A stretch of DNA of 64,000 nt from Flabesymbios commensalis (GCA_964017125.1 OZ024908.1:60395521-60459520), one strand, 5' to 3'. Shown: positions 1 to 11,254, counted from the first letter of the stretch. Notes: generated by a model not told the origin, from the letters alone. Made by a program: numbers and translations.

Positions 1-181
1 TCTTTAATAATATGCAGCTGCATGATGTACAACGACATTAGAAATCGACTACTATTACATCTCATTTGTTTTATCACCCACATAATGTTGCGACCATTTT
101 GAAATTACTATTATAGCCTAACACATCGAATCATAGTTCACCTCTCCTTCTCCTTATCATCTTATTCTCCTGCTCTATATA
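1..181. other. No feature recognised
   Basis: AT-rich sequence without an open frame, repeat or motif I can name. It ends at the TTAA that flanks the first short transposon. Confidence 0.5.
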
Positions 182-185
182 TTAA

Positions 186-379
186 CCCTTTAACCGCCAA
201 ATTATTTAATTGGAATTTTCACCCACTTGTGAGTTGAAATTATTCAGATTTGACAAAATGTAGGTCAACAATTTTGAAATTTTGTTGATTGATGTCACGT
301 TTTATCTGATCAAAAGATCGTATTTATTGTGCTAATAAAAAATAAAAACGAACATAATCGGGACCGGTGGTGAAAGGGT
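186..379 (+). mobile_element. A-type TTAA element (A1), piggyBac-like MITE
   Basis: Flanked by TTAA at 182-185 and 380-383. Ends are CCCTTTAACCGCC and, inverted, GGTGGTGAAAGGG. No coding capacity. Four more copies of this family lie in the window. TTAA duplication plus a CCC terminus is the usual signature of piggyBac-type elements; that class call is an inference because no transposase is present. This copy lacks the central hairpin found in A2-A4: the arms are collapsed to a remnant near 230. Confidence 0.8.
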
Positions 380-417
380 TAACGGCCGACGATAAGTATC
401 TGGTGAATTATTTGACT

Positions 418-524
418 CCCAGTAAACAAAAACATTTTTATAACACTTATATAATGTTGGCCAACGTCAAAGACGTTGGGCCGTCGTTGTATAAATGTTA
501 TACAAATGTTTTGTGTCTGCTGGG
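418..524. mobile_element. G-type palindromic element (G1)
   Basis: A near-perfect palindrome of about 107 bp that begins CCCAG and ends CTGGG, with a core CAACGTCAAAGACGTTGG. It is flanked on both sides by the dinucleotide CT (416-417 and 525-526). Seven close copies occur in the window and each has a matching 2-bp flank, so I read it as a non-autonomous DNA transposon of unassigned superfamily. Confidence 0.75.
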
Positions 525-526
525 CT

Positions 527-1003
527 GTCCTGTGTTTTTTTAGCGAGACGTTTCAATCCGTAAAGGCCAAATGCTAATAACTCTTTTCGCGGTTTCCAAC
601 CTCTCCTCGCATTATCAGAAAACTCAAGTATTACAGGCCCTGAGAAGTCTCCAGCTCTATATTCTAGACAAAGTAACGCTTCATTCTCTTTTGGATATAT
701 TTTCAATGACGAGAGTGCTTGATCGTATATTTTAGCCCGCTGGGATCGATATTCCTAAAGCCGAATGTAGTGTGCGAGAATAATTTCAACGTCATAGGTA
801 CTTTTTGCCTGGCTGGTGTTCCAGTAGATGAACAGTAATGGAAAACATTTTCAGACAAACAAGAAACGTGATCCAACTACTCGAATGCTGAGCCAGTACT
901 ACACATTCTGGACAGCGTCCCGCATTGGCTCGGTGTCTATGAGGGGAACGATTGTAGAAGTCTAATCGTGTTCAAATACAATCATGCAAACACGCAACAT
1001 CAA
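527..1003. other. No feature recognised
   Basis: No convincing coding frame or repeat. Short open frames here lack codon structure and similarity I can recognise. Confidence 0.4.
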
Positions 1004-1243
1004 CCCTTTAAGCCCTCACGATGCATTAAAGCATCATTTTACATCCCTGAAAACATACCTAATTTTCCTACAACTACTGTTTTTTTAATGAAAATCTCCA
1101 TGGTACTGGTTTGCTAATACATGGTAATTTTCTTTTTTTTTCACTCTCTTCAAATCATCTTCATCCTCTACAAGTCGAGAATTGCGACAATTCGCGGCTT
1201 GTAGAGGATGAAGATGACAATGGTAAATTCAGGCTTGAAAGTG
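1004..1243 (+). mobile_element. B-type TTAA element (B1)
   Basis: Starts CCCTTTAAGCCCTCACG and ends CTTGAAAGTG before TTAA at 1244-1247; the left flank is TCAA, a one-base change from TTAA. About 240 bp, non-coding. A strong hairpin lies near the right end: arms CATCTTCATCC and GGATGAAGATG with inner arms CAAGTCGAGAATTGCGA / TCGCGGCTTG around 1160-1215. Four other B copies occur in the window. Confidence 0.85.
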
Positions 1244-1439
1244 TTAAACCAACGGTAGGCGGACGTTGTGTGTGACGTCACAGCCCAGCCCAGAATAAAA
1301 GTACATTCTTATTCTAATATTTTATGAGATTTTACAGAGTATGTCACTGTGAAATAGTTATAATTTTATTAGTTTAATCAACGAAAGTCATTAGGTGGGA
1401 ACCGCGCGCTCGGGCAGTACAGGCGACTTTAGGCACCGC

Positions 1440-1510
1440 ACTGCTCTGCAATGGCAAAATGCAGTATCTTCTCACTTGTAAAGTAAGCAGATGCTGCCTT
1501 TGCACTGCAA
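1440..1510. repeat. H-type hairpin repeat
   Basis: Inverted repeat built on CAGTATCTTCTCACTTG and AAGTAAGCAGATGCTG. Related hairpins lie at about 18640-18705 and 21455-21510, so this is a dispersed short repeat rather than a unique structure. Confidence 0.5.
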
Positions 1511-1562
1511 CAAAGGTATCTTAACCATGCACATCCAGTGTAAGCACTGCGCCATGGACAAA

Positions 1563-1878
1563 ATGGAATGAAATTAAATGAATCGGGCTTTAGGCCACCT
1601 TTGTGCACATAGAGGCTAAACTGGGGCAGGAGAACCTCCTGAGTATGGTGAGATGATTGAGATGACACTGCCCTCCAGACACAGGATTCGAAATTCGAGC
1701 CCTGGCGGTCTGAGGCCGAGCACGCTACCTCTCGGTCACGGAGGCTCCCCACAATACTGACTTTCACACGTGGATGGGGAAGAAACATTTTTTTGTTTCT
1801 TTCAAATGCCGAGACCGGGAACAGAACCCCGAACTCTGGCGTGAAAGGCAGCGGTGCTAGCCAGTGACCCCGCCCGCA
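1563..1878 (-). mobile_element. SINE-Y, full length, two tRNA-like heads
   Basis: On the minus strand this copy reads 5'-to-3' from 1878 to 1563. It has one tRNA-like region with a promoter A box (GGCTAGCACC) and B-like box, then a second tRNA-like region with A box (GAGGTAGCGTGCTCGGC) and B box (TTCGAATCC), then a body ending in a TTCATTTAATTTCATT-type tail. It is bounded by an 11-bp direct repeat, CCATGGACAAA, at 1552-1562 and 1879-1889: a target-site duplication typical of LINE-driven retroposition. A close copy lies at about 47404-47715 and partial copies at about 2090-2228, 7672-7740 and 26303-26460. Confidence 0.85.
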
Positions 1879-1889
1879 CCATGGACAAA

Positions 1890-2089
1890 CCCTTGATGAG
1901 CTTAACGTCTGCCCAGCTAGTGTTGGTTCATTGTTGGTCCACCGACTACGAAGCTGGCACAACATTAACCCAATACGTCTTGTATCTGCTGGGACACCGG
2001 TCGTGACCGGCACGTGGAGAGTTGCAATCTCATTCTGAGTCTGAGTCTAAAACCGGGGGGACCGATTCTGTACTGTGGAAATTGTCTGT
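1890..2089. other. G-like hairpin remnant and unassigned sequence
   Basis: Sequence around 1915-2010 starts CCCAGC and ends TGCTGGG and contains GTTGGTCCACC..., so it resembles a decayed G-type palindrome. No matching 2-bp flanks are clear. Nothing else is recognised. Confidence 0.4.
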
Positions 2090-2228
2090 AACCGAGAGGT
2101 AGCGTGCACGGCTTAAGATCGACCAAATCCAGATTCGGACAGTGTCATGTGATACATATCACTAATCTCAGGATATTTTCCTGGTTTAGCCTGCATGTAC
2201 ACAAAAGCGGCATAAAGCCCCAGCTATT
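2090..2228 (+). mobile_element. SINE-Y, 3' part
   Basis: Matches the second tRNA-like region (CCGAGAGGTAGCGTGC) and the body (TTTAGCCTGCATGTACACAAA) of SINE-Y in plus orientation. It is 5'-truncated and diverged. Its 3' tail runs directly into the (ATTC)n array that follows, which suggests the array grew from the SINE tail. Confidence 0.7.
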
Positions 2229-3200
2229 CACTCATTCGTTCATTCATTCATTCATTCATTCATTCATTCATTCATTCATTCATTCATTCATTCATTCATT
2301 CATTCATTCATTTATTCATTCATTCATTCATTCATACATTTATTCATTCATTCATTCATTCATCCATTTATTCATTCATTCATTCATTCATTCATTCATT
2401 CATTCATTCATTTATTTATTTAATAATGTATTCATTCATTTATTCGTCCATTCATTCATTTAATAATTCATTCATTCATTCATTCATTCATTCATTCATT
2501 CATTCATTCATTCATACATTCATTCATTCATTCATTCATTTATTCATTCATTCATTCATTCATTCAATCATTCATTCATTCATTCATTCGTTCATTCATT
2601 CATTCATTCATTCATTCATTCATTCATTCATTCATTCATTCATTCATTCATTCACTCATTCGTTCATTCATTCATTCATTCATTCATTCATTCATTCATT
2701 CATTCATTCATTCATTCATTCATTCATTCATTCATTCATTCATTCATTAATTAATTCATTCATTCATTCATTCATTCATTCATTTATTCATTCATTCATT
2801 CATTCATTCATCCATTCATTCATTCCTTCATTCATTTATTCATTCATTTATTTATTCATTTATTCATTCATTCATTCATTCATTCATTCATTCATTCATT
2901 CATTCATTCATTCATCCGTTTATTCATTCATTCATTCATTCATTCATTCATTCATTCATTCATTCATTTAATAATTTATTCATTCATTCATTCGTCCATT
3001 CATTCATTCATTCAATCATTCATTCATTCATTCATTCATTCATTCATTCATTCATTCATTCATTCATTATTCATTCATGCATTCATTTATTTATTCATTT
3101 ATTTACTCATTCATTCATTCATTCATTCATTCACACATTTATTTAATAATTCATTAAAATTCATTTATTAATTCGTTCATTCATCATTTCATTCTATTAT
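2229..3200. repeat. (ATTC)n microsatellite array
   Basis: About 970 bp of ATTC units with scattered point variants (ATTT, ATAC, AATA, ACTC). Long reading frames with a Phe-Ile-His-Ser repeat across it are by-products of the four-base period and should not be annotated as proteins. The array starts at the 3' tail of a SINE-Y copy. Confidence 0.95.
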
Positions 3201-3204
3201 TAAT

Positions 3205-3800
3205 TTGTGTGAAAGGTGGCCATAGTGGTAGCGGCATTTTTTGTCTTAACTATGGTCTCCTGACTGTTATTTGTACTTTTCACTTTATTTGTAATTAATT
3301 ATGTTTGGTCGAATAAATATCTTCTTCTTTTTCTTATTTATCTTATCATGCTTATTGCACATACATAACTTCAAGCGGTAGTATGAGTAACATTAGTTCA
3401 TCCAAGCTATGTTTCGAGCAATAAATTGTTATATTTTTATTTTTACGGACATATACACACAGTAATACAATTATTGTACTACTGTTTAGGAACACATGTA
3501 GACAGATTTCATGGGCGATACTAATATTGCATTCGTTCAGGATACACGTGAACTGATCATGCTGATAGGTTTAGTAAGCATCGTCAAAACCTGGCATGCT
3601 TTGGGGAAAGATATATTTCACCATGTAATCCCACATATCTATGTGTGTAGACTGAAATGACAGAAAGTCAATCCCGGCGTTGTGGATGGGATTGGCTATC
3701 ACGGACCGGGACGGGATCATCGTGTAGTAGATTATCACGGCTACTGGATTACTCAGCCATGTGGTGTCCAGATGAGAGAGTCCTAGAAACGAGAGACGTG
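3205..3800. other. Unassigned sequence
   Basis: Just after the array, GTGTGAAAGGTGGCCATAG resembles a SINE-Y fragment. The remainder shows no coding region or repeat that I recognise. Confidence 0.35.
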
Positions 3801-3809
3801 GATCATGTT

Positions 3810-3885
3810 GACCCGATGATGGTCTAATGTTGGGACGCCGTCGCAGACGGCGGCCCAACATTAGGCCATCATCGGGTTAATATCT
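3810..3885. repeat. Hairpin repeat, G-like core
   Basis: Inverted repeat with arms CCGATGATGGTCTAATGTTGG and its complement around a CGTCGCAGACG centre. The core resembles those of the G-type palindromes, but the CCCAG termini are absent. Confidence 0.6.
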
Positions 3886-4147
3886 GGAGTACTTTTTAGC
3901 AGGACTTTTATTTCGATCCGGAAGACCAGGAAGGTGTTCCGCTTGAAAGTTTTATAGCACGGTACGAAATCACTTGTCCGCAGCAGCTACCCATGAAAAC
4001 CATGTAGTATTGAAAAGGCTCTTCCGCCAATATAGATTTAGACAGGTCGACATTGCTGCTAAAATAGATAGAATCCCATAACAATAGCTATATAATAATA
4101 TATGTGTACAAGCATTTTTTATTTTAGTGCATAGTATATGAAGGGAC

Positions 4148-5525
4148 TGATGCTAAAGCTGATGTGACGAAGTTGATGCATTAGACTAGTTCTAACGATA
4201 GTACTTTAGCTTGGTACTGAGGCTGCTGCTTTAGACTGGTGCTGATGCTGATGGTTTAGATTGGTGCTGAGAATGATGCATTATATTGGTGCTGATGCTG
4301 ATGCATTAGATTGGTAAACGCTGATCCTAAAAAAGACTGGTACTGATGCATTAGATTGGTACTAAGGCTGATCTTTTAGATTAGTGCTGAGACCGATGCA
4401 TTAGATTGGTGCTGATGCTGATGCATTAGATTGGTAAACGCTGATCCTAAAAAGGACTGGTACTGATGCATTAGATTGATACTAAGGCTGATCTTTTAGA
4501 TTAGTGCTGAGACTGATGCATTAGATTGATACTAGCGCTGATAATTTTGTCTGGTACTGACGCTGATGCTTTTGACTGGTACTGATGCTTTAGATTGGTG
4601 CTGAGGCTGGTGCTTAAGAATGGTGCTTAGGCTGATGATTTACATTGGTGCTGAAACGGATGGCTTAGATTGGTGCTGAGGCTGCAGAACTTTAGATTGT
4701 TGCTAAAACTGATGCTTTAGATTGGTGCTGAAACGGATGGTTTAGATTGATGTTGAGGCTGATGCTACGGATTGGTGTTGAGACTGATGCTTTAGACTGG
4801 TTTTGAGGCTGATGATTTGGATTGGTGCTGAGGCTGATGGTTTGGATTGGTGGTGAGGCTGATGCTACGGATTGGTGTTGAGACTGATGCTTTAGACTGG
4901 TTTTGATCCTGATGGTTTGGATTGGTGCTGAGGCTGATGGTTTGGATTGGTGGTGAGGCTGATGCTACGGATTGGTGTTGAGACTGATGCTTTAGACTGG
5001 TTTTGATCCTGATGGTTGGGATTGGTGCTGAGGCTGATGGGCTGGATTGGTGCTGAGGCTGATGGTTTGGATTGGTGCTGAGGCTGATGGTTTGGATTGG
5101 TGCTGAGGCTGATGGTTTGGATTGGTGCTGAGGCTGATGGTTTGGATTGGTGGTGAGGCTGATGCTACGGATTGGTGTTGAGACTGATGCTTTAGACTGG
5201 TTTTGATCCTGATGGTTTGGATTGGTGCTGAGGCTGATGGGCTGGATTGGTGCTGAGGCTGATGGTTTGGATTGGTGCTGAGGCTGATGGTTTGGATTGG
5301 TGCTGAGGCTGATGGGCTGGATTGGTGCTGAGGCTGATGGTTTGGATTGGTGCTGAGGCTGATGGTTTGGATTGGTGCTGAGGCTGATGGGCTGGATTGG
5401 TGCTGAGGCTGATGGGCTGGATTGGTGCTGAGGCTGATGGGCTGGATTGGTGCTGAGGCTGATGGGCTGGATTGGTGCTGAGGCTGATGGGTTGGATTGG
5501 TGGTGAGGCTGACTTTTAAATTGGT
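4148..5525. repeat. 25-bp minisatellite with 100-bp higher-order units
   Basis: Tandem units of 25 bp built on ATTGGTGCTGAGGCTGATGG plus TTTGG or GCTGG. Units before about 4740 are diverged and irregular. From 4761 to 5060 three consecutive 100-bp blocks each hold four different 25-bp variants in the same order (marked by GATGCTACGG and TTTAGACTGG), and the block recurs from 5161. The last stretch, about 5220-5500, is a near-uniform run of the GCTGG/TTTGG variants. This is a higher-order repeat, as found in satellites kept similar by unequal exchange. Confidence 0.9.
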
Positions 5526-6390
5526 GCTTTAAAATTATAATCTCATGTGGTGTGTATAAAGTACGTCAAATATTTTTGAGTAACAAACAGTTCAGTTTTC
5601 AAACCATGTTATGATATTAGTGAGTGATAAACATCATTTAGCCATTTTAAGGTACCCTTATAAAAATAAAATAAAGATTCTGCATTTTTCTGACTTGGGA
5701 CATATTTTGTCGTCGTAGATATGTTAATGAAAACAAAAAGGTTCCTTTTTGATTTCTCCTATGTTATTTTAGGTTTAAATACCCTGGACTATTGTAGCAA
5801 TAGCAAATCTGTAGAAACTTTGATATTGATGTGATGGGCATAAGCCTACTCACGGGAGTTATTGTGGATAATAGAATAAACGACTGAAGCACTCATTGTG
5901 TCAATATAATCAATAGCGTTCGCTTCACAAATTAAAATCGACAATGAGATTCATTAAATAATCAATATATTTATTATGACAATGGTATGTGTGAAACATC
6001 TCACTGCAACAGCTGTGCAAACCCCTTTGTCGTCGCACCACAGAGCAGTGTCCGCATTACGTTATTTGAGCTGTTTCAGAATGAATGCCTGTATCATTCA
6101 ACATGTTTAACAGTTTTATATGATAGCTATGTAATGCCATTAGTAGCCATGTAGATTGGAATGTCTGTCAAATTCAACAAGATCATTGTCCACTAAACCG
6201 GTAAATGTGTTAGACAGAATCTATGTGGCCAGGTAAAAAAACTGAACGTCCACGTGCCAACAAGTGACATTTCGTCTGGGTATGTACGCCTATACACTTC
6301 CTCTCTTACTCCTTTGACCTACTGCCAGACAGGTAGATGCAAGGAAAGGTGTTGAAGTTAATGACAGACCAGAGCATTAAAAACGGTATC
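5526..6390. other. No feature recognised
   Basis: About 860 bp of AT-rich DNA with no open frame of note and no repeat that I can match elsewhere in the window. Confidence 0.4.
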
Positions 6391-6537
6391 CCATTGTTGG
6401 CCCACTGTCTTTTATCTACCAGTAATACACCACATCCAACAACGGCGATGCATTTTCCCAGCGTTGTTTCAATGTTTGGGCGGCGTTTTTGATGCTAGCC
6501 CAACATTGATTCAACATTGAACTATGCCTCTTGTTAA

Positions 6538-6777
6538 CTCTTTAAGTGCTTCATTACTACTTAACATTTTCCTTTCATTTGAAGTTGGCATTGCTCACGC
6601 AATTGCCAACTTCAAATGAAAGGAAAATACCTCCTCACTTAAAAATTAAACCTGCTAAATTTCACAATGGGGGCTTTACTCAAGATTTATACATGCATAT
6701 TTGTTCAATTTCTGTCAAATTTTAGTTGTGGAAAAACAGAATGAATGCGCTTAAAAGCGTCGCCCGCACTCAAAGGG
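6538..6777 (+). mobile_element. F-type TTAA element (F1)
   Basis: TTAA at 6534-6537 and 6778-6781. Ends are CTCTTTAAGTGC and, inverted, CCCTTTGAGTGC. A long hairpin lies close to the left end (arms TTTCCTTTCATTTGAAGTTGG and its complement, about 6568-6628). 240 bp, non-coding. A second copy, in the opposite orientation, is at 37485-37723 where the empty site is also preserved. Confidence 0.9.
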
Positions 6778-6882
6778 TTAACAGGGCAGTAAAATTGCAG
6801 TGAGTTTCATGTTCATGATGACAAGAGGAAAGACCACACTGTGATTAAGTGACAGGGAAAGATAAAACTTACAACTCAGGGC

Positions 6883-6990
6883 TCGTATTCTCGTACAAGT
6901 TACGATATATCGTAGGCTTCAGATTAGTCGAGATGGCCATCTCGACCAATCCGAAGCCCACGATATATTGTAACTTGTACGGGAATACGG
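6883..6990. repeat. I-type palindrome (I1)
   Basis: Inverted repeat of about 108 bp: CGTATTCTCGTACAAG...CTTGTACGGGAATACG, with CGAGATGG/CCATCTCG at the centre. Related copies lie at 11901-11990 (half decayed), 13908-14014 (nearly perfect) and about 31806-31870 (partial). A MITE-like origin is likely; no target duplication is clear. Confidence 0.75.
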
Positions 6991-7200
6991 GACGAGATCG
7001 CTGCTAGCTGCGGCCATTAACCTGCAAAATGACGGCCATTCAGCGAACAGAACAGACAGTAGCAATTACGTATGAGATTGAGCGGATAACCTTATTAGTG
7101 ACCTCTTATTTTGAATGCTACAAGCAACAATGCCATACTCAAGAATATCCGTTTTAGAATAGTCGACATTTAGACATTTTTAATGTTGTTGCCACGAACG

Positions 7201-7671
7201 AATGAACGAAATGAATAAAAGGAATGAACCAATGAATGAAAAACTGAATGTATTAATAAATGAATGAATGAATGAATGAATGAATGAATGAATAAATGAA
7301 TGAATGAATGAATGAATGAATGAATGAATGAATGAATGAATTAATGAATGAATGAATGAATAAATGAATGAATGAATTATAAATGAATGAATGAATGAAT
7401 GAATAAATAAAAGAATGAATGAATGAATGATTGAATGAATGAATGAATGAATGAATGAATGAATGAATGAATGAATGAATGAATGAAAGAATGAATGAAT
7501 GAATGAATGAATGAATAAATGAATGAATGAATGAATGAATGAATAAATGAATAAATAAATGAATGTATGAATGAATGAATGAATGAATGAATGAATGAAT
7601 GAATGAATGAATGAATGAATGAATGAATGAATGAATGAATGAATGAATGAATGAATGAATGAATGAATGAA
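7201..7671. repeat. (GAAT)n microsatellite array
   Basis: About 470 bp of GAAT units, the reverse strand of ATTC. On the minus strand it directly follows the 3' end of a SINE-Y copy at 7672-7740. Long Phe-Ile-His-Ser frames on the minus strand are by-products of the repeat. Confidence 0.95.
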
Positions 7672-7745
7672 TAGACCACTTTGTGCGTATACTGGCTAAA
7701 TCGGTGAGATGAATCAGATGAACACCAACCTCCACAAACAGTGTG
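7672..7745 (-). mobile_element. SINE-Y, 3' end only
   Basis: Read on the minus strand it contains CATCTCACC, then TTTAGCCAGTATACGCACAAA, matching the SINE-Y body (TTTAGCCTATATGTGCACAAA at about 47662) and passing straight into the ATTC array. It is the second case where an array grows from a SINE tail. Confidence 0.65.
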
Positions 7746-8460
7746 GCAATTCAAAGTAAGGCAATATTGAAACTTCATGAATGAAACATGAAAAAATTAT
7801 TGTTGTCTTAAATGGTTCAGTTCACATTATGTTATTATGTTATTTAAATAATTTATACTGAATTAGATCATCAATCAAATTAGCAGATAATTCAAACTAT
7901 ACACACTTAGACTAATATGCTTTTGAATGTTTTTTGTGGCATATAATAGCCTAATATAATAGCGAGAGGTTCAACATGTGAAACATTCTTCAAAAACATC
8001 ATTTAGACCCCTCGGCAACTCTTATACTTAAAACGTGTATTTTTACTCTATTTATTTATTATCACCATGCATGAGCTGCATATAACATGTATAATAAGGA
8101 TGTAATACAATTTTATTGTCTTATTATGTCCAATGCTCATTCGCATTCAATATTGACAGCAAGATCATGTCTGAAAGTAAATACGAGTAATAATTACCCT
8201 ATTTATTTAGGAATAGTCATGTTATGGGCAATAGACATTGTTCAATAAGTAATCATGTCGATACTTGAGCGCGTGACATATATAAAATTGTTTGATATAG
8301 GTCCAACCGCTTAGTTTACATATTGACTTAATTAAATGATATATCATTTCAAAGAAGCCGTGCAAATAAAAAAATGTTTTTGACAATTGACGTAATCATG
8401 TGGCTAAGTTACTGTCAACACTACTATCATTTATGGATAATTAGCATGGACCCGAATAGG
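7746..8460. other. No feature recognised
   Basis: AT-rich DNA without recognisable coding or repeat content. Confidence 0.4.
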
Positions 8461-8569
8461 TTGCTATGACTTTTCTAAGAGATCCAACCAATAGTGTGCG
8501 AGTACTGTGGGGTTAAAGTTCGAAAAAATCCCATTGACTTAACATTAGCAAATTGTCCGGATTAAAAAC

Positions 8570-8805
8570 TGCAATATCTTGAAAACCGTGCGTCTGAGGC
8601 TAAAAAGGAGTGAAATTAGGGGCCTCCGGGTATTAAGACACCAGCTCGGGGCGCTTCCATTACGGTACAATAAAATCCCCTATTGTCACCCGATTGGCGA
8701 GACCTTGCGGAAATTCCATGGACAGGGATTACATTATAAAATTTGAAAATGAAATATCTTGAAAAAGGTGCGTCTGAGACAGAAAAGGAGTGAAATTTGG
8801 ACCCG
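8570..8805. repeat. Spaced direct repeat
   Basis: A ~48-bp segment (ATATCTTGAAAA..GTGCGTCTGAG..., then AAAAGGAGTGAAATT) occurs at about 8572-8620 and again at about 8752-8800, 180 bp apart. The sequence between is not obviously repetitive. A short duplication is the simplest reading. Confidence 0.7.
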
Positions 8806-8864
8806 GAGGGTTAAATAAAATTGGCCGATATGCAAAAAAAAGGCTAAAATCCAGGCAAATCAGG

Positions 8865-10440
8865 TGAAATCCCCATTATCGCCCAGCCAGGTTCTCTATT
8901 TCAACTGTCCAAACTCACTTCATGTTGCTTCAGCAACAGGCAATCTAGTTTATATTGCTTGTACATTTGCCGGTGTTGGCATAATGCTGGCCCACCGTCA
9001 ACGATGCTGGCCCAATATCATATTAACACTATCAATGTCTAGTGTTTGCTGTGTAGTGAGTCCGGCAATTTTATCACAATTGTCCAGAGTTTTGTTGGCT
9101 GGCCAGGTGTATGCTGTTGGCCATAAATATCCCGATCGTGCCGGGATTAACAATCCGACCGTAGCCCCCAGGATCAGGAAAATATAGTAGTAAGGATTCT
9201 GGGAATCCAGTCTGCAGATTTGTACAGGAAAATGACCTAGGTTTTATGCGAGTCAAATATGTCTGGCTCGTCAATCTCACTATATAGTGATACCACCGGT
9301 CAGAAACGAACAACAGTAATTGCTTACTTCTCAAGTGAGCAGTTACTGCTGTTTGCATCTTGGTAACAGCAATGCAATGCAGCGTTTGTGTCACCAGAAA
9401 CTGAAATGTGTGATATTCAGAAAATAGAATCTTGGTGGGTGAAAATGAGGAGAAGAGTGGCACTAAGACGTCGCCTTCGCGTTGAAATGTTGCAACTGCC
9501 ACTTTGTGAAGTGATAGTTACAATCTTTCATTTCCGAGTGGGCGGTCCAGACATCATTCCACTGGGCACACAACGTTGTCGCGACGTTGAATCAACGTCA
9601 GTGACGTTGATTCACCGTCGCAACAACGTCGTGTACCCAGCGGGATACGACTGTGACTTATATGAGATCAAACACGTAAATCTGTAACAAAGAAAGTGTT
9701 TTTGGCAATTTGAAAAGGTTTATTGTATAGAAAAAACGTCCAGCCATCTCTAGGGTAAAGTGCATCAGATATTATTATGTATAAATTTCTCATTCAGCAC
9801 AACGCGGTGATTCAACGTTGGAACAGCTTCCCTCGAGTTGTGCCCAGCAGATTTAAGCCATTTTGTTCAAAGATGGGTTTAACTACATGGTTCAGATAGG
9901 CTCAGTTGGTTTAGGAAATGATATCCATGCCTTACGACAGATTCTCAGAAAACACGATGCGTCGGCCCACATCGATGATTGGTTACTGTTGGCCCAGCGT
10001 CTTCGACGCTGGGCCAGCATTAACCTAACATTTGGCCGACGTCTCCTCTTTGCTGACTTAGAATCTGCGACCCGGCCCTCAAGAAAGGTGTCACCCTCGG
10101 GCATGAGGCTCTCTCTATATTCAAAGTAAATACTCCTAGAAGCTGCTTTTACAACAGCGCCAGCATTGAGTTAAACACCGGGCCATTGTCTTGTGCTTGA
10201 CAGGATGGTGATAAATATTATTCTACTTTGCGTGTTTTGACTGAAATCGCTGTCAATTTATAAGGACTAATGTGAGGGGGTTGTCTGTCTGTCTTCCTGT
10301 CAGGATCATGGCCGACCAGGATCAGCGGGACTTTTATCTGATTGACCACTCACAGCTCTCACGTCACCCGGTCAACCTGGAGCTATACGTTGTCGCAACG
10401 TTGTGGTAGCATGCTATTGGGTTATATTTTTGGCGCTGCC
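8865..10440. other. Hairpin-rich unassigned region
   Basis: No gene recognised. Short inverted repeats with G-like cores occur: about 9574-9650 (ACGTTGATTC / GAATCAACGT arms bounded by GGGCACACAACG and CGTCGTGTACCC) and about 9990-10030 (CCCAGCGTCTTCGACGCTGGG). Open frames over these are read-through of palindromes and look non-coding. Confidence 0.45.
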
Positions 10441-10457
10441 TAGCAACAGTCTTATAA

Positions 10458-10699
10458 CCCTTACAGCGCGGAGATAGACATTAGACGTCAGAATCTGACG
10501 TCTGTAGACGTCAGATTCTAACGTCTAAAGTCCATCCCCGCAATGTAAGAGTAAAAATATTTCTAGCGGTTGTAGACCCCCATAACCTAGGTATTCAAAT
10601 GAAGCGAAAGAGCTAACTAGAACATGCATGATGATTTAAAATAGATAGAAACCCTTTGGTCTCCATGGTATGTACAAAAATATTTCAACGCTTTAAGGG
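10458..10699 (+). mobile_element. C-type TTAA element (C1)
   Basis: Starts CCCTTACAGCGCGGAG and ends CGCTTTAAGGG; flanks are ATAA and TTAG, each one change from TTAA. A strong hairpin of GACGTCAGAATCTGACGTC type lies close to the left end (about 10485-10535). The rest is the conserved C body with GACCCCCATAACCTAGGTATTC and CCTTTGGTCTCCATGG. C is the commonest family in the window. Confidence 0.85.
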
Positions 10700-10804
10700 T
10701 TAGACCACATTTGTTGTTCTGCTCAACAACTGTCCTTTACGAGTTAAGCTGTTTTAGGTCATCACATCTTTCTGAGCACGTCCCTGTTCCAGACGAAGGA
10801 CCTC

Positions 10805-10914
10805 CCCAGTATACACAAAACATTTGTATACCATTTGTACAATGCTGGTCCAACGTCGCAGACGTTGGGCCGACGTTGTACAAAATGTTATACAAATGTC
10901 TTGTGTGTGCTGGG
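10805..10914. mobile_element. G-type palindromic element (G2)
   Basis: CCCAG...CTGGG palindrome with core CAACGTCGCAGACGTTGG and CATTTGTAC/GTACAAA arms. Flanked by TC on both sides (10803-10804 and 10915-10916). Confidence 0.75.
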
Positions 10915-11029
10915 TCGCCTCCGGCTCGGGCGTCCTACCCTGCCAGGAGAAGGTGGATCTATCCGAGGGATACCGCCCGTGATCCGTTAAATCACAAGAT
11001 CCCCATCGTTAACTCATGGAGCACTTTAA

Positions 11030-11250
11030 CCCTTGCAAGGCTGAAATATTTTTATACAGACCATGGAAACCAAAGGTTTTTTTCAATTTGAAATCTTCAT
11101 AAATGTCTTAGTTACATGTAGCTCTTTCTGATTCCTTTGAATACCATTGGTATAGCTCTGGGGCCATTATAAATAGTTTCACTCTATATACATGATATAG
11201 TGCGGGATCGACTTCAGACGTCAGAATCGTCGATCACCGCGCTGTAAGGA
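11030..11250 (-). mobile_element. C-type TTAA element (C2)
   Basis: TTAA at 11026-11029 and 11251-11254. Starts CCCTTGCAAGGCTGAAATA and ends GCGCTGTAAGGA. The hairpin arm pair is partly lost (CAGACGTCAGAATCGTCG). It shares its right TTAA with the A2 element that follows, so the two abut head to tail. Confidence 0.85.
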
Positions 11251-11254
11251 TTAA

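Noticed and set aside
2104-2971. Long open frames with a Phe-Ile-His-Ser repeat (also 7253-7778 on the minus strand)
   Set aside because: They are the forced translation of an (ATTC)n array; the four-base period leaves several frames open. No codon bias or non-repeat domain.
8864-9687. Overlapping open frames on both strands
   Set aside because: They cover hairpin repeats and mirror one another; no protein signature.
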